Positions 1 through 10,528 of a stretch of 64,000 nucleotides of DNA are shown piece after piece. Position 1 is the first letter of the stretch; the number at the start of each line of letters is the position of its first letter. The stretch covers positions 620,001 to 684,000 of the forward strand of contig NZ_NEVL01000003.1 of NCBI RefSeq assembly GCF_002261335.1. The letters are read 5' to 3'. The notes beneath the pieces were generated by a model. The model ran no database searches. It saw nothing but the letters and a program-made list of their open reading frames with translations, and had not been told where the DNA came from. This DNA is from Bordetella genomosp. 1 (lineage in GTDB: Bacteria > Pseudomonadota > Gammaproteobacteria > Burkholderiales > Burkholderiaceae_B). Both the position numbers and the translations under genes were made by a program.

Positions 1-1404
1 GCTCGCCAGCTGCGGCGCGTCGAGGATGCGCGCCACCTCGGTGATCTCGAGACGGCCGTCGAACAGCCACGCGCCGTCGGCCATGTGGGCCGCGCCCGCC
101 GCGCCCTCGTCACCATGGTCGGGCAGATCGCCGGCCACCGCGGTCAGCAGGTCCATCGGCGTGACCAGGCCCTCGCACACGCCATGCTCGTCGACCACGA
201 TCAGCAGGTGTTCGCGCGACTCGCGCATGGCGTCGACCAGCTTGAGCACCGGCATGGTCTCGGCCACGTAATGCGGCTCGTGCGACAGCTCGATCAGGTC
301 CACCGGACCCGGCACGCGCAGCGGCTCCATCACGTCCTTGAAATGCAGCACGCCGATCACGTTGGACGGATCGCCTTCGCACAGCGGCAGGCGCGAGTGG
401 CCGCGCGCGAACTTCTCCAGCACCACCTCGGCCGGGTCTTTCACGTCGAGCCATACCATCTCGCCGCGCGGGACCATGATGGCGCGGATGTCGCGATTGC
501 CCATCGACAGCACGCGCTCGATCATGGTGCTCTCTTCCGGTGCGAAGGCGGGCTCGTCCTCGTCGCCGTCGTGGCCGTGCGAGGCGTCGGCCGCGCCGTG
601 GGCGTCGCCCTCGTGGCGGTCGGCACGCAGCAGGCGCAGCACGGCGCGCGCGGTGCGCTCGCGGCGGCCCAGGCCGTGCACGTCGGGCGTGGTGTTGCGG
701 CGCGCCAGCTGGTTGAACAGCTCGATCAGGATCGAGAAGCCGATCGCGGCATACAGGTAGCCCTTCGGAATGTCGAAGCCCAGGCCTTCGGCCACCAGGC
801 TGAAGCCGATCATCAGCAGCAGGCCCAGACACAGGATGACCACGGTCGGGTGGCGGCCCACGAACGACATCAGCGGGCGGCTGGCCAGCATCATCACCAC
901 CATGGCGATCACCACGGCGGTCATCATGATGCTGAGCTCCTGCACCATGCCCACGGCCGTGATCACGGAGTCGAGCGAGAACACCGCGTCGAGCACCACG
1001 ATCTGCAGGATCACCTGCCAGAACACGGCGTGCTGGGTGCGCTTGCCGCCGGCGCCATGGGCGCGGCCCTCGACGCGTTCGTGCAGCTCCATCGTGCCCT
1101 TGAACAGCAGGAACAGACCGCCCAGGATCAGGATCAGGTCGCGGCCGGAGATCTCGGCGCCGAACACCGTGAACAGGGGCGCGGTGAGCGTGACCACCCA
1201 GGCGATGCTGGCCAGCAGGCCCAGTCGCATGATGAGCGCCAGCGACAGGCCGACCAGGCGGGCCTGGTTGCGCTGATGCGGCGGCAGCTTGTCGGCCAGA
1301 ATCGCGATGAACACCAGGTTGTCGATGCCCAGCACGATCTCAAGCACGATCAGTGTCGCCAGGCCCAACCACGCGGTGGGATCGGCCATCCAGTCAAAAA
1401 TCAT
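1..1404 (-). CDS. TerC-family membrane protein with CBS domains (3' end outside window)
   Basis: The first 468 codons are present; the gene runs off the left edge. Residues 1 to about 235 form a TerC-type integral membrane domain with the conserved acidic motifs GIDN (D28) and SLDS (D145). A CBS-domain pair follows from about residue 300; proteins of this type usually end in a CorC/HlyC domain, which would lie outside the window. TerC proteins are linked to metal ion export or homeostasis. Between the two parts is a His/Asp/Glu-rich linker (residues about 261-285, containing [10 protein letters not shown]) that could bind metal, which is inference. The ATG start gives a natural TerC N-terminus, MIFDWM. 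A second, CBS-less TerC gene lies at 11.7 kb. Confidence 0.88.
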   Translation of the reverse strand, partial: MIFDWMADPTAWLGLATLIVLEIVLGIDNLVFIAILADKLPPHQRNQARLVGLSLALIMRLGLLASIAWVVTLTAPLFTVFGAEISGRDLILILGGLFLLFKGTMELHERVEGRAHGAGGKRTQHAVFWQVILQIVVLDAVFSLDSVITAVGMVQELSIMMTAVVIAMVVMMLASRPLMSFVGRHPTVVILCLGLLLMIGFSLVAEGLGFDIPKGYLYAAIGFSILIELFNQLARRNTTPDVHGLGRRERTARAVLRLLRADRHEGDAHGAADASHGHDGDEDEPAFAPEESTMIERVLSMGNRDIRAIMVPRGEMVWLDVKDPAEVVLEKFARGHSRLPLCEGDPSNVIGVLHFKDVMEPLRVPGPVDLIELSHEPHYVAETMPVLKLVDAMRESREHLLIVVDEHGVCEGLVTPMDLLTAVAGDLPDHGDEGAAGAAHMADGAWLFDGRLEITEVARILDAPQLAS

Positions 1405-2077
1405 CTGAGGTCCTCAGGAACAAGAAAACGGAAAGCGCGCGCGCGAGCCAGGGGCACGCGCGCGGCGCGGATGCGGAAACAGGGGGATGCGGGGCGGGAC
1501 GCCCGGATGCGGCGAAACAGGCGCGGGGCGCCGGCGCACGCAGGGAATGCGAGGGACGTGCCGACAGCGAGCGTCGGCGGCGCGGAGCGGGCCGCGCGCA
1601 GGTCGGTGGAGATGGCGGCCGGCGGCGTGGCGATCACGGCGCCGACCCTACTAGGAGGCTCGTCGTGCATAAAAGCGGTTCACCGTCAGGGGGCAGGACC
1701 GCGCGCCGCAGCGCGCCGGGACAGAGGGCCATCGTTCGATGATAGCCAATCGTTCCCTGGCCGGAGACACGCGCTGCCGTGAGGTGGCGTGTCGCCGGGC
1801 CTGTCTTGCGCCGGACGCGATGTCCGGGCCAGAAGTGACAGATGCCCGCAATACTCTCTTTCTTACAGGACTCTGAATAATACCCGAAATCGGGGACCGC
1901 GCAAGCGCGCCGGGCACCCGACTTGCGGCGGCGCGTCCGGCGCCACGCGGCCGGTTGTCGCGGCCCGGCAAAGCTCTTACGCTGGACCGACGGGCGCGTC
2001 CCGGCGCCGCTGCCCGCCACCGCTTGAAATCGGTGCCCGCACCACCACTTACCATCCATGGTCAAGAGGGCGAGTTC
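1405..2077. other. Intergenic region between TerC/CBS gene and hsp20
   Basis: This 673-base stretch separates the divergent TerC/CBS gene and hsp20. The right end carries a sigma32-like promoter (listed separately). The left half must hold the TerC/CBS promoter, but no convincing sigma70 pair is visible; the best -10-like string on the minus strand is TATCAT near 1740. I looked for a yybP-ykoY manganese riboswitch, which often precedes TerC genes, and saw no match to its conserved core. A minus-strand frame at 1401-1670 overlaps the TerC start by ATGA but is Arg/Ala-rich with no recognisable domain, so I do not call it a gene. Confidence 0.6.
2023..2050 (+). promoter_or_regulatory. Sigma32-like heat-shock promoter of hsp20-lon
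   Basis: CTTGAAA at 2023-2029 is a perfect match to the enterobacterial sigma32 -35 element. It is followed by 13 bases and CACCACTT at 2043-2050, which matches CCCCATNT at six of eight positions. Transcription would start near 2057, about 20 bases before the hsp20 ATG. The position and the heat-shock character of both downstream genes support the call; no experiment is available. Confidence 0.65.
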
Positions 2078-2478
2078 ATGAGATCGCGCGATTTTTCTTC
2101 CTGGGTCTGGGGCGACGCGCTGGCGCTGCTCCAGCATGCGGAGCGGATGCAACAGCACCTGCTGCGCAGCACCGCGCAGCCTCCCTGCTGGGAGCCGCCG
2201 GTCGACATCATCGAAACCGATACCGACATCACGGTCGTGCTGGCCGTGCCGGGGGTGGGGCCCGACGACGTCGTCGTGCGCTTCGATCCCGACGGGATCG
2301 CCATATCGGGCCTGCGGCCGTTCCCGGCGGCGTACCGTTCACGCATTCATCGACTCGAGATCCCGTATGGGCGCTTCGCGCGCCGCATCCGGCTCTCGCT
2401 GCATGCGCTCGAACCGCTCACGCCGCGGCTGGAAAACGGCTGCCTGATACTGACGCTGAACAAACTGAGGGAGGCTCC

Positions 2479-2482
<4 letters not shown>
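2078..2482 (+). CDS. Hsp20 family small heat shock protein
   Basis: A 134-residue protein with an alpha-crystallin domain from about residue 40 to the end (EPPVDIIETDTD opening strand; closing motif ENGCLILTLNK, corresponding to the usual A-x-x-x-n-G-v-L). Small heat shock proteins hold unfolding clients for refolding or proteolysis. The start is chosen at 2078 because AAGAGGG lies just upstream and a sigma32-like promoter precedes it; an upstream in-frame extension to 1955 would cross that promoter. The N-terminal region is short and Trp/His-rich, as is common in this family. Its stop overlaps the lon start by ATGA, so the two are translationally coupled. Confidence 0.87.
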
Positions 2483-4875
<2,393 letters not shown>

Positions 4876-4937
4876 CGCGGCCGCGCCTCCGGCAGACCCG
4901 GCCGCGCCGACGCGCCTGCCGACGCGCCTGGCGCCAC

Positions 4938-4976
4938 GACACCGGCCCGGCTGCATCGCGCAGCCGGGCCGGTGTC
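4938..4976. terminator. Strong hairpin between lon and LysR gene
   Basis: Perfect 16-base inverted repeat, GACACCGGCCCGGCTG and its complement, with a 7-base loop. It lies between two convergent genes and has no clear T tract on either side, so it may act as a bidirectional terminator or RNA-stabilising hairpin. Confidence 0.65.
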
Positions 4977-4997
4977 ACGTCGGGGGATGGCGTGTGT

Positions 4998-5879
4998 TCA
5001 GGCCAGCGCGTCGGCCAGGAAATCCACGAACGCGCGGGTGCGGCGCGGCGCCTGCCGGCCGGCGGGATAGACCGCGTAGAGATTCATGTCGGTCACGCCG
5101 AAGTCGTCGAGTACCGGCTCGAGCCGGCCCGCCTGCAGGTCTTCGTGCGCGTCCCAGCTCGATTTCATCACGACCCCGGCGCCGGCCACGGCCCAGGCGC
5201 GCAGCATGCCGCCATCGGTGGTGCGGCGGTCGCCATCGACCTTGACCGTGAAGGTCTGGCCGGCCTCGAGGAAACGCCAGTTGCTCAGCAGCGCCCCGGG
5301 CCGCGCGAGCACCAGGCAGTTGTGCTGCTGCAGGTCGCGCGGATGCGCCGGCCGGCCGGCGCGCGCCCAGTAGGCCGGCGAGGCCACCACGCAGTGACGC
5401 CCGCGCACCAGCAGCCGCGCGGTCAGGCGCGAGTCGCGCAGCGGGCCGGTGCGGATGCCGAGGTCCAGCCCCTCCTCCACCAGGTCGATGATGCTGTCGC
5501 TCAGCCAGAGCTCCACCCGCAGGCCCGGATGCAGGCGCATGAAGGTGTCGACCAGGGGCGCGAGGCGCTGGCGGCCGAAGTCGTTGGTGCAGGTCACGCG
5601 CAGCTGGCCGGTCAGCGGGCCGTCGCTGGCAACGCCGTCGAGCACCTCGTCGAGCTCGCCCAGGATGCGGCGGCAGTCGGCGGCAAAGCGTTCGCCGTCG
5701 GCCGTGAGCGACAGCCTGCGCGTCGTGCGGGTCACGAGCGGCGCGCCGACCCGGGCCTCCAGCTTTTGCAGCGCCAGCGAGACGGTCGAGGGCGAGATGG
5801 CGCGGCTGCGCGCCACCGCCGACAGGCTGCCCTGGTCGGCGATGGCGAGGAAGAGACGCAGCAGTTCCAGTTGGTCCAT
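4998..5879 (-). CDS. LysR family transcriptional regulator
   Basis: A 293-residue LysR-type regulator. The winged helix-turn-helix occupies about residues 1-60 (MDQLELLRLFLAIADQGSLS, then SPSTVSLALQKLEARVG). The effector-binding domain spans about 90-290 and resembles the CrgA/DsdC-like subgroup seen in proteins such as AaeR. It stands alone on the minus strand: downstream it converges with lon, and upstream it is followed by the stop of the rhodanese fusion gene only 50 bases away in the same orientation. The target genes are not evident; LysR proteins usually regulate a divergent gene and none is present here. Confidence 0.88.
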   Translation of the reverse strand: MDQLELLRLFLAIADQGSLSAVARSRAISPSTVSLALQKLEARVGAPLVTRTTRRLSLTADGERFAADCRRILGELDEVLDGVASDGPLTGQLRVTCTNDFGRQRLAPLVDTFMRLHPGLRVELWLSDSIIDLVEEGLDLGIRTGPLRDSRLTARLLVRGRHCVVASPAYWARAGRPAHPRDLQQHNCLVLARPGALLSNWRFLEAGQTFTVKVDGDRRTTDGGMLRAWAVAGAGVVMKSSWDAHEDLQAGRLEPVLDDFGVTDMNLYAVYPAGRQAPRRTRAFVDFLADALA

Positions 5880-5929
5880 GAGGGCCGGTCCGGCAAGGAT
5901 GAAACGCCGCGATTATGCCCGCCGCGGCC

Positions 5930-8176
5930 TCAGATCACCCGAAAGCCATGGGTGGCGTCGCGGGCAAGCTGGTCCACCAGGCCGTACTCCCAATCGAGAT
6001 AGCCCTGCATCGCGGCGACCGGATTGTCGGTGCCCTCGTAGGGCCGGCGATAGCGGTCGTCGTCGGGCGAGAGCCATTCCTGCGGCTCGGCGGCCAGCGC
6101 GAATCCGGCCGCCTGCCAGGCGGCGTTGCCGCCTTCGAGCACGTGCACCGGCACGTCCACGGCATGGCGCGCCAGCGCCGCGCGCAGGTCCGCCCAGGCA
6201 TAGCCGGCGAGCCGGCCATCGGGCGAGCTCAGCACGATGCGCGTGGCACCCGCCAGCCCCGGCGCGATCCGGTCGAACCCGGCGCGCAGGGCGAACGCCG
6301 CCTGCGCGATGTGGCCGCGCCGATACGCCTGGCTCGGCGACAGGTCGATCAGGCGCGTGCCGGGCGCGGCCAGCCAGGCCTGCAACTGCGCCGGCGTCAC
6401 GCCGGCCTGAGCCGCGCCCTCGGGCAGCGGCGGCAGCGCCGCGGCGCGCGCGCCGCGCTCCAGCATCAGGCCGGCCTGCACGGCGCGCGCTGCGTCGGCC
6501 GCGTCCAGCACATGCACATCCCAGCCCATCTGCGCCAGCCAGGAGGCGGTCATGTCGGCGCGCACCCCGGCCTCGGCGTCGATGCCGTCGCTCAGCACGA
6601 TGCGCGCGCCGCGCACCGGCACCACGTGATCCGTTTCCTGCACCAGCTGCCCGCCCGGCGCGTTGGCAAAGCCCGGCAGATGGCCGGCCTCATACGGCTC
6701 GGGCTGGCGCACATCCAATAGATAGAGGCTGCGGCCCGGCGCCCGCAGCGCGGCGATGCCGTCCCAGCCCACCCGGCCCACCCCGGCCCGGTCCGCCACC
6801 GCGCGGGCGCGCGCCAGCGCCGCGTCGCGGTTCGCGTCGGCGACCGCCTGCGGATGGCGGCGCGACTGGCCGTGTTCCAGCGTGAGCCCGGCGAGGGTCC
6901 AGCCGATGGTGCCGTTGCGCAGCGCGTAGACCGGATTGGGCAGGCCCGCGTTCACCAGCGACTGCGTGCCGATGATGCTGCGCGTGCGGCCGGCGCAATT
7001 GACGATCACGGTGGTGGCCGGATCCGGGGCCAGCTCGCGCACCCGCAGCACCAGCTCGGCGCCCGGCACGCTGGTGCTGCCCGGGATGTTCATGGTGTGG
7101 TACTCGTCGAAGCGGCGCGCGTCGACCACCACCACGTCGGCGCCCTGCTCGAGCAGCGCGTGCACCTCGGGCGCAGCCAGCGAAGGGGTGTGGCGCTGCG
7201 CCTCGACCAGTTCGCCGAAGGACTTGCTGGGCACGTTCACGTCACAGAACAGCTCGCCCCCGCTCGCCTCCCACCCGGCCAGCCCGCCGGACAGCAGGTT
7301 CAGGTCGGTATAGCCGAGCGCGCGCAGCCGCTCGGCGGCGCGCCGCGCCAGCCCCTCGCCGTTGTCGTAGACCACGATCTGGGTGTCCCGCCGCGGAATG
7401 CGGCGCCAGGCCTGCAATTCGATCTGCGACCACGGCAGGTTGGCGGCGAACAGCGGGTGCGACACGGCGAACGGCGCCTCTTCACGCACGTCGAGCAGCG
7501 CCACCTCACGGCCGGCGATCAGGTCGGCGCGCACGGCCTGCGTGGATCGATGCGGGAAGGCCCCGGGCTGGGCCGCGCCCCACAGATTGGGTAGCGGCAC
7601 GGGCGTGTAGCCGGAGATGAACGGCTTGACCTCGCCCGCCTCGGTGTAGACCGAGCGACGGATGCTGCCGATCTCGCCGCCATAGACGTGGATGCTGATC
7701 GAGGCCTGGTCGGCGTAGGCGTTGCTGACCCGGTGCACGTCGTGCGTGGGCGGCCACACCGCCTCCACCTGGCCGGGCGCGAGCCGCTCCTGCGCGCCCT
7801 CGGGCAGCCAGCGCCCCGACGCGTCACGCGCATAGCGCTGCGACAGCTCGGCCCCGCGCAACATGCCGATCAGGCCCCATACCGTATGGTCATGTATCGG
7901 CGTGGACTGGCCCGGCCCCCAGACGAAGCTCACCACCGAAAAGCGCCCGCCCGGATCCGCGTACAGCAGGTACTGGGCGTAGCGGTCGGGCTGCGGCTGG
8001 GCGTACTCCGGCGGCAGCCAGTCGTCGTGGCGCACCAGGTCGCGCAACAGGGCGCCTGCCTGAGGCAGGGCCTGCTCCCAGTGCCGCTCGCGGCCGAGCA
8101 GGTCTGACAGGTCTGAGATGAAGTCGCGCAGCCGCTCGGGGTGTGCACTGATGGTTTCAGAGAGGTTTTGTGGCAT
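5930..8176 (-). CDS. Thiol dioxygenase (3-mercaptopropionate/cysteine dioxygenase-like) fused to four rhodanese domains
   Basis: A 748-residue fusion. Residues 1 to about 190 are a cupin thiol dioxygenase: the iron ligands should be His95 and His97 (PIHDHTVWG) and His148 (HRV), with the conserved Tyr165. A Gln at 68 (YAQYLLY) occupies the place where cysteine dioxygenases have Arg, which favours the 3-mercaptopropionate type. Four rhodanese modules follow (about 205-310, 325-435, 465-570, 595-700). Only the second has the catalytic loop CAGRTRS (Cys394); the others have Asp or Ser at that position. The dioxygenase would make a sulfinate and the rhodanese would move sulfane sulfur. ATG 8176 is preferred over an in-frame TTG at 8185; neither has a good ribosome-binding site. 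Confidence 0.85.
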   Translation of the reverse strand: MPQNLSETISAHPERLRDFISDLSDLLGRERHWEQALPQAGALLRDLVRHDDWLPPEYAQPQPDRYAQYLLYADPGGRFSVVSFVWGPGQSTPIHDHTVWGLIGMLRGAELSQRYARDASGRWLPEGAQERLAPGQVEAVWPPTHDVHRVSNAYADQASISIHVYGGEIGSIRRSVYTEAGEVKPFISGYTPVPLPNLWGAAQPGAFPHRSTQAVRADLIAGREVALLDVREEAPFAVSHPLFAANLPWSQIELQAWRRIPRRDTQIVVYDNGEGLARRAAERLRALGYTDLNLLSGGLAGWEASGGELFCDVNVPSKSFGELVEAQRHTPSLAAPEVHALLEQGADVVVVDARRFDEYHTMNIPGSTSVPGAELVLRVRELAPDPATTVIVNCAGRTRSIIGTQSLVNAGLPNPVYALRNGTIGWTLAGLTLEHGQSRRHPQAVADANRDAALARARAVADRAGVGRVGWDGIAALRAPGRSLYLLDVRQPEPYEAGHLPGFANAPGGQLVQETDHVVPVRGARIVLSDGIDAEAGVRADMTASWLAQMGWDVHVLDAADAARAVQAGLMLERGARAAALPPLPEGAAQAGVTPAQLQAWLAAPGTRLIDLSPSQAYRRGHIAQAAFALRAGFDRIAPGLAGATRIVLSSPDGRLAGYAWADLRAALARHAVDVPVHVLEGGNAAWQAAGFALAAEPQEWLSPDDDRYRRPYEGTDNPVAAMQGYLDWEYGLVDQLARDATHGFRVI

Positions 8177-8398
8177 GTCTGGCAATCAGAATTCGGTCTG
8201 AAAAGTGCTCCATTCGGGCACATTCAACAAAATCAAATCAATGACCCCGGTAAAAATGGCCGTTATTCACGCATTTAATGGGGTGGCATCCACCGTTATA
8301 TTCCGACGGGAGCAGCCCTGACCGGTGAGAGAGAGTATGCCAAACCCTCACCATAAAACGTCGTACCGGCCGATCGATAAATCTCATAAGGATATGTT

Positions 8399-8428
8399 AT
8401 GACCCGCCGGTCCCGTTGCGATTGCTGA
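8399..8428 (+). CDS. Possible Cys-containing leader peptide, 9 residues
   Basis: ATG at 8399 opens a nine-codon frame, MTRRSRCDC, ending in TGA. AAGGA at 8388-8392 gives near-ideal ribosome-binding spacing, which is uncommon for a chance frame. Two of the last three codons are Cys. Short Cys-containing upstream reading frames are known to sense cysteine supply in other bacteria, and the divergent gene encodes a thiol dioxygenase. However, this frame is on the opposite strand from that gene and over 600 bases before the next plus-strand gene. Function is therefore open and the call is tentative. Confidence 0.3.
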   Translation: MTRRSRCDC

Positions 8429-8895
8429 GCCGCCCACCGCGCCTGACAGGCTTAAGAACCGGCTTCGCCGGCCGTAAACCAGTCATGCGTCTTCAGGTCG
8501 GCAATGTGTCCCCTGAGAGGCCCGAGCCGCGCTCTTTGCCATGGGCATGGCAGATTGCGGCGCGGATCGTAGACCCGGAAGGCCCGGATTCCGGCCGCCT
8601 TCTGCCATGAGTAGTTGCGAGGAAAGCGTAGTGAGAAGGTATGCGTTGCGCCGCCCGGCCGGTTTCCTGCCCGCGCGGCAGGCGGTTTCCGGCTGCCTAT
8701 CCGTTCGGCCCGTCGCCGCTGTCCGCCCCTGGGCGGCCGTGCTGCCGGCCTGAAGCGCCGCCCCCGCCCCTACGCCGCGACATGAAATCCATCGCGATCA
8801 ATTTGAATATGGCTCAACTTATGGCCGGCCCCTGTTGTCCGCCGCCATGTCAGGGCAAGCTGCACCGCCGGACTTTCTCACATGCTTTCGTATGC

Positions 8896-8924
8896 TTGGA
8901 AAATCCCGCCCGACCGGATATAAA
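8896..8924 (+). promoter_or_regulatory. Sigma70-type promoter of the REC-EAL gene
   Basis: TTGGAA at 8896-8901, a 17-base spacer and TATAAA at 8919-8924. Both boxes are close to consensus in an otherwise GC-rich context. Transcription would begin near 8931, leaving a 5' leader of about 125 bases before the ATG at 9057. Confidence 0.6.
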
Positions 8925-9056
8925 TCACGACATTGACGCGCCGGGCCGGTTTGCCCGGGATAGTCGCAACCCCGGCCATCATTATTCCCGCCCCCGCATG
9001 CCGTCCGTCTGGCTGCGCGCGCACCCTGGCCACCGGCTCGCATCCCACGCCCAATC

Positions 9057-10256
9057 ATGAACCGGCCCGCCATTCTCGTACTCGAAGACCACCCCGTTCA
9101 GCGGCTGGTGATGGTGCGTGCCCTCGAAACGCTGGGCCATTCCCGCATCCTGCAGGCGACCGAAGGCGAACAGGCGCTGGCGCGCCTGGCCGAGCACGGT
9201 CCGGTCGACATCGTGATCTGCGACATCAAGCTGCCCGGCATGGACGGCACCGCCTTCCTGCGCGAATCGAGCAAGCGCGGCCTGGTGAAGTCGGTGATTC
9301 TCAGCAGCGACGTCAGTAGCGACCTCACCGCCGCCGTCCTGCACATGGCGAGCCTGTTCGGCATCCGGGTCCTGGGCGACCTGGGCAAGCCGCTCAAGCT
9401 GACCCGCCTCGAGACCCTGCTGCGCCGCTATGAGTCGGACGCCGCCGCCCCGGTCGGCCAGACCCCGGCCGCGCCCGTCTTCTGCCCCACCACCCAGGAC
9501 ATCAATACGGGCCTGGACCGTGGCGAGTTCATCCCCTATTTCCAGCCCAAGTTCGACATCCGCACGCTGCAACCCGCGGGCGCGGAGGTGCTGGCGCGCT
9601 GGAACCATCCCGAGCACGGCATCCTGGGGCCCGGCGTCTTCCTCAACCAGGTGAAGGAGAGCGACGCGCTCGACCGGCTCACCTGGGTGTTGAGCGAAGC
9701 CGCCATGGCCCTGGCCGCGCGCGCCGTCATGAAGGGCCGCCCGGCCAGCCTCGCGATCAACGTGGAGACCAGCCAGCTGGCCTCCACCACGCTGCTGCCC
9801 ACGCTCGAGGAAGCCCTGCTGCGCCACGCCCTGCCCGCGACCGCGCTCACGATCGAGGTCACCGAGACCGGACTGCTGGCCGCCCAGGCCACCACGCTCG
9901 AGACGCTGGTGCGCCTGCGCCTGTTGGGCTGCACCGTGGCCATCGACGACTTCGGCACCGGCTTCTCCTCGATGGAGCGGCTCTGCAACCTGCCCTTCAA
10001 CCAGCTGAAGATCGACGCCTCCTTCGTGCGCCGCCTGCCGGGCGACTCGCGCAGCGAAAGCGTGATCGCCGCCACCCTGTCGCTGGCCGAGAGCCTGGGC
10101 ATCGACGTGGTGGCCGAGGGCATCGAGACCGCCGAACAGCGCCACGCGCTGCTCGACATGCGCTGCGCGCTGGGCCAGGGCTACTGGTACGCGCGGCCGA
10201 TGTCCGGCAACGACTACGAGTCGTGGCTGTTCAACCCGATGGCCGCCTGGACCTGA
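9057..10256 (+). CDS. Response regulator with EAL c-di-GMP phosphodiesterase domain (RocR-like)
   Basis: A 399-residue protein. The receiver domain spans about 5-125 with phosphoacceptor Asp56 (ICDIKLPGMDG) and Lys111. An EAL domain spans about 150-390. The signature triplet is EVL (177-179) rather than EAL, but the other catalytic motifs look intact: INVETS, EVTETG, DDFGTGFSS, LKIDASF, AEGIET and GQGYWYA. The domain order and length match Pseudomonas RocR, a phosphodiesterase whose activity is set by its receiver. It is followed by a BvgA-like regulator and an Hpt protein, the same components as the RocSAR/BvgASR systems, but no sensor kinase is present nearby. It likely lowers c-di-GMP when phosphorylated; that is inference. 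Confidence 0.9.
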   Translation: MNRPAILVLEDHPVQRLVMVRALETLGHSRILQATEGEQALARLAEHGPVDIVICDIKLPGMDGTAFLRESSKRGLVKSVILSSDVSSDLTAAVLHMASLFGIRVLGDLGKPLKLTRLETLLRRYESDAAAPVGQTPAAPVFCPTTQDINTGLDRGEFIPYFQPKFDIRTLQPAGAEVLARWNHPEHGILGPGVFLNQVKESDALDRLTWVLSEAAMALAARAVMKGRPASLAINVETSQLASTTLLPTLEEALLRHALPATALTIEVTETGLLAAQATTLETLVRLRLLGCTVAIDDFGTGFSSMERLCNLPFNQLKIDASFVRRLPGDSRSESVIAATLSLAESLGIDVVAEGIETAEQRHALLDMRCALGQGYWYARPMSGNDYESWLFNPMAAWT

Positions 10257-10270
10257 GGACCTGAGCCCGC

Positions 10271-10294
10271 GCGCGCCGGGTCGGCCCGGCGCGC
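10271..10294. terminator. Hairpin after REC-EAL gene
   Basis: Perfect 10-base inverted repeat GCGCGCCGGG with a TCGG loop, 15 bases after the stop codon. There is no T tract, so termination efficiency is uncertain. It suggests that the BvgA-like gene downstream may have its own promoter. Confidence 0.45.
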
Positions 10295-10528
10295 CCGCGC
10301 CTTCGGCCCCCTCCCCAGACTGTTAGCCCCTTCCTAACAATTCTCGCCACGCGCCCGCGCCCCCGTTAAAGTGCGCGGGTTTTGGCGCTCCCGCAGTGTC
10401 GCGCCCGCCGCCCGCGCCGCGCCGCCGCGCCCGGATGCGGCCGCGCGTCGCTCGGCCGCCGCCTCCCCCCACGCCATGCGCCGCCGCGCTGCGGCCGTGG
10501 CCCACGTTGCGCCACGTCGCCCCCACGC

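Larger units (their letters stand above)
8177..9056. other. Long intergenic region between dioxygenase-rhodanese and REC-EAL genes
   Basis: An 880-base region between divergent genes. About 8190-8410 is clearly less GC-rich than its surroundings and probably carries the regulatory DNA of the dioxygenase-rhodanese gene and a possible plus-strand promoter (TATATT at 8297-8302). A nine-codon reading frame with a good ribosome-binding site lies at 8399. A short hairpin CCGGC-TTC-GCCGG lies near 8460-8472. A good sigma70 promoter at 8896-8924 serves the downstream gene. No longer reading frame here shows a recognisable protein, and I could not match the region to a known small RNA. Confidence 0.55.

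Noticed and set aside
1401-1670. 89-codon minus-strand frame overlapping the TerC/CBS start by ATGA
   Set aside because: Arg/Pro/Ala-rich, no recognisable domain, no clear ribosome-binding site; the overlap is most likely chance.
1405-1800. yybP-ykoY manganese riboswitch upstream of the TerC/CBS gene
   Set aside because: Expected from TerC biology, but the conserved core strings of the motif are not present on the minus strand.
8611-8640. GAGGAAAG string resembling the RNase P RNA core
   Set aside because: The match stops after eight bases and no RNase P secondary structure or other conserved blocks follow.
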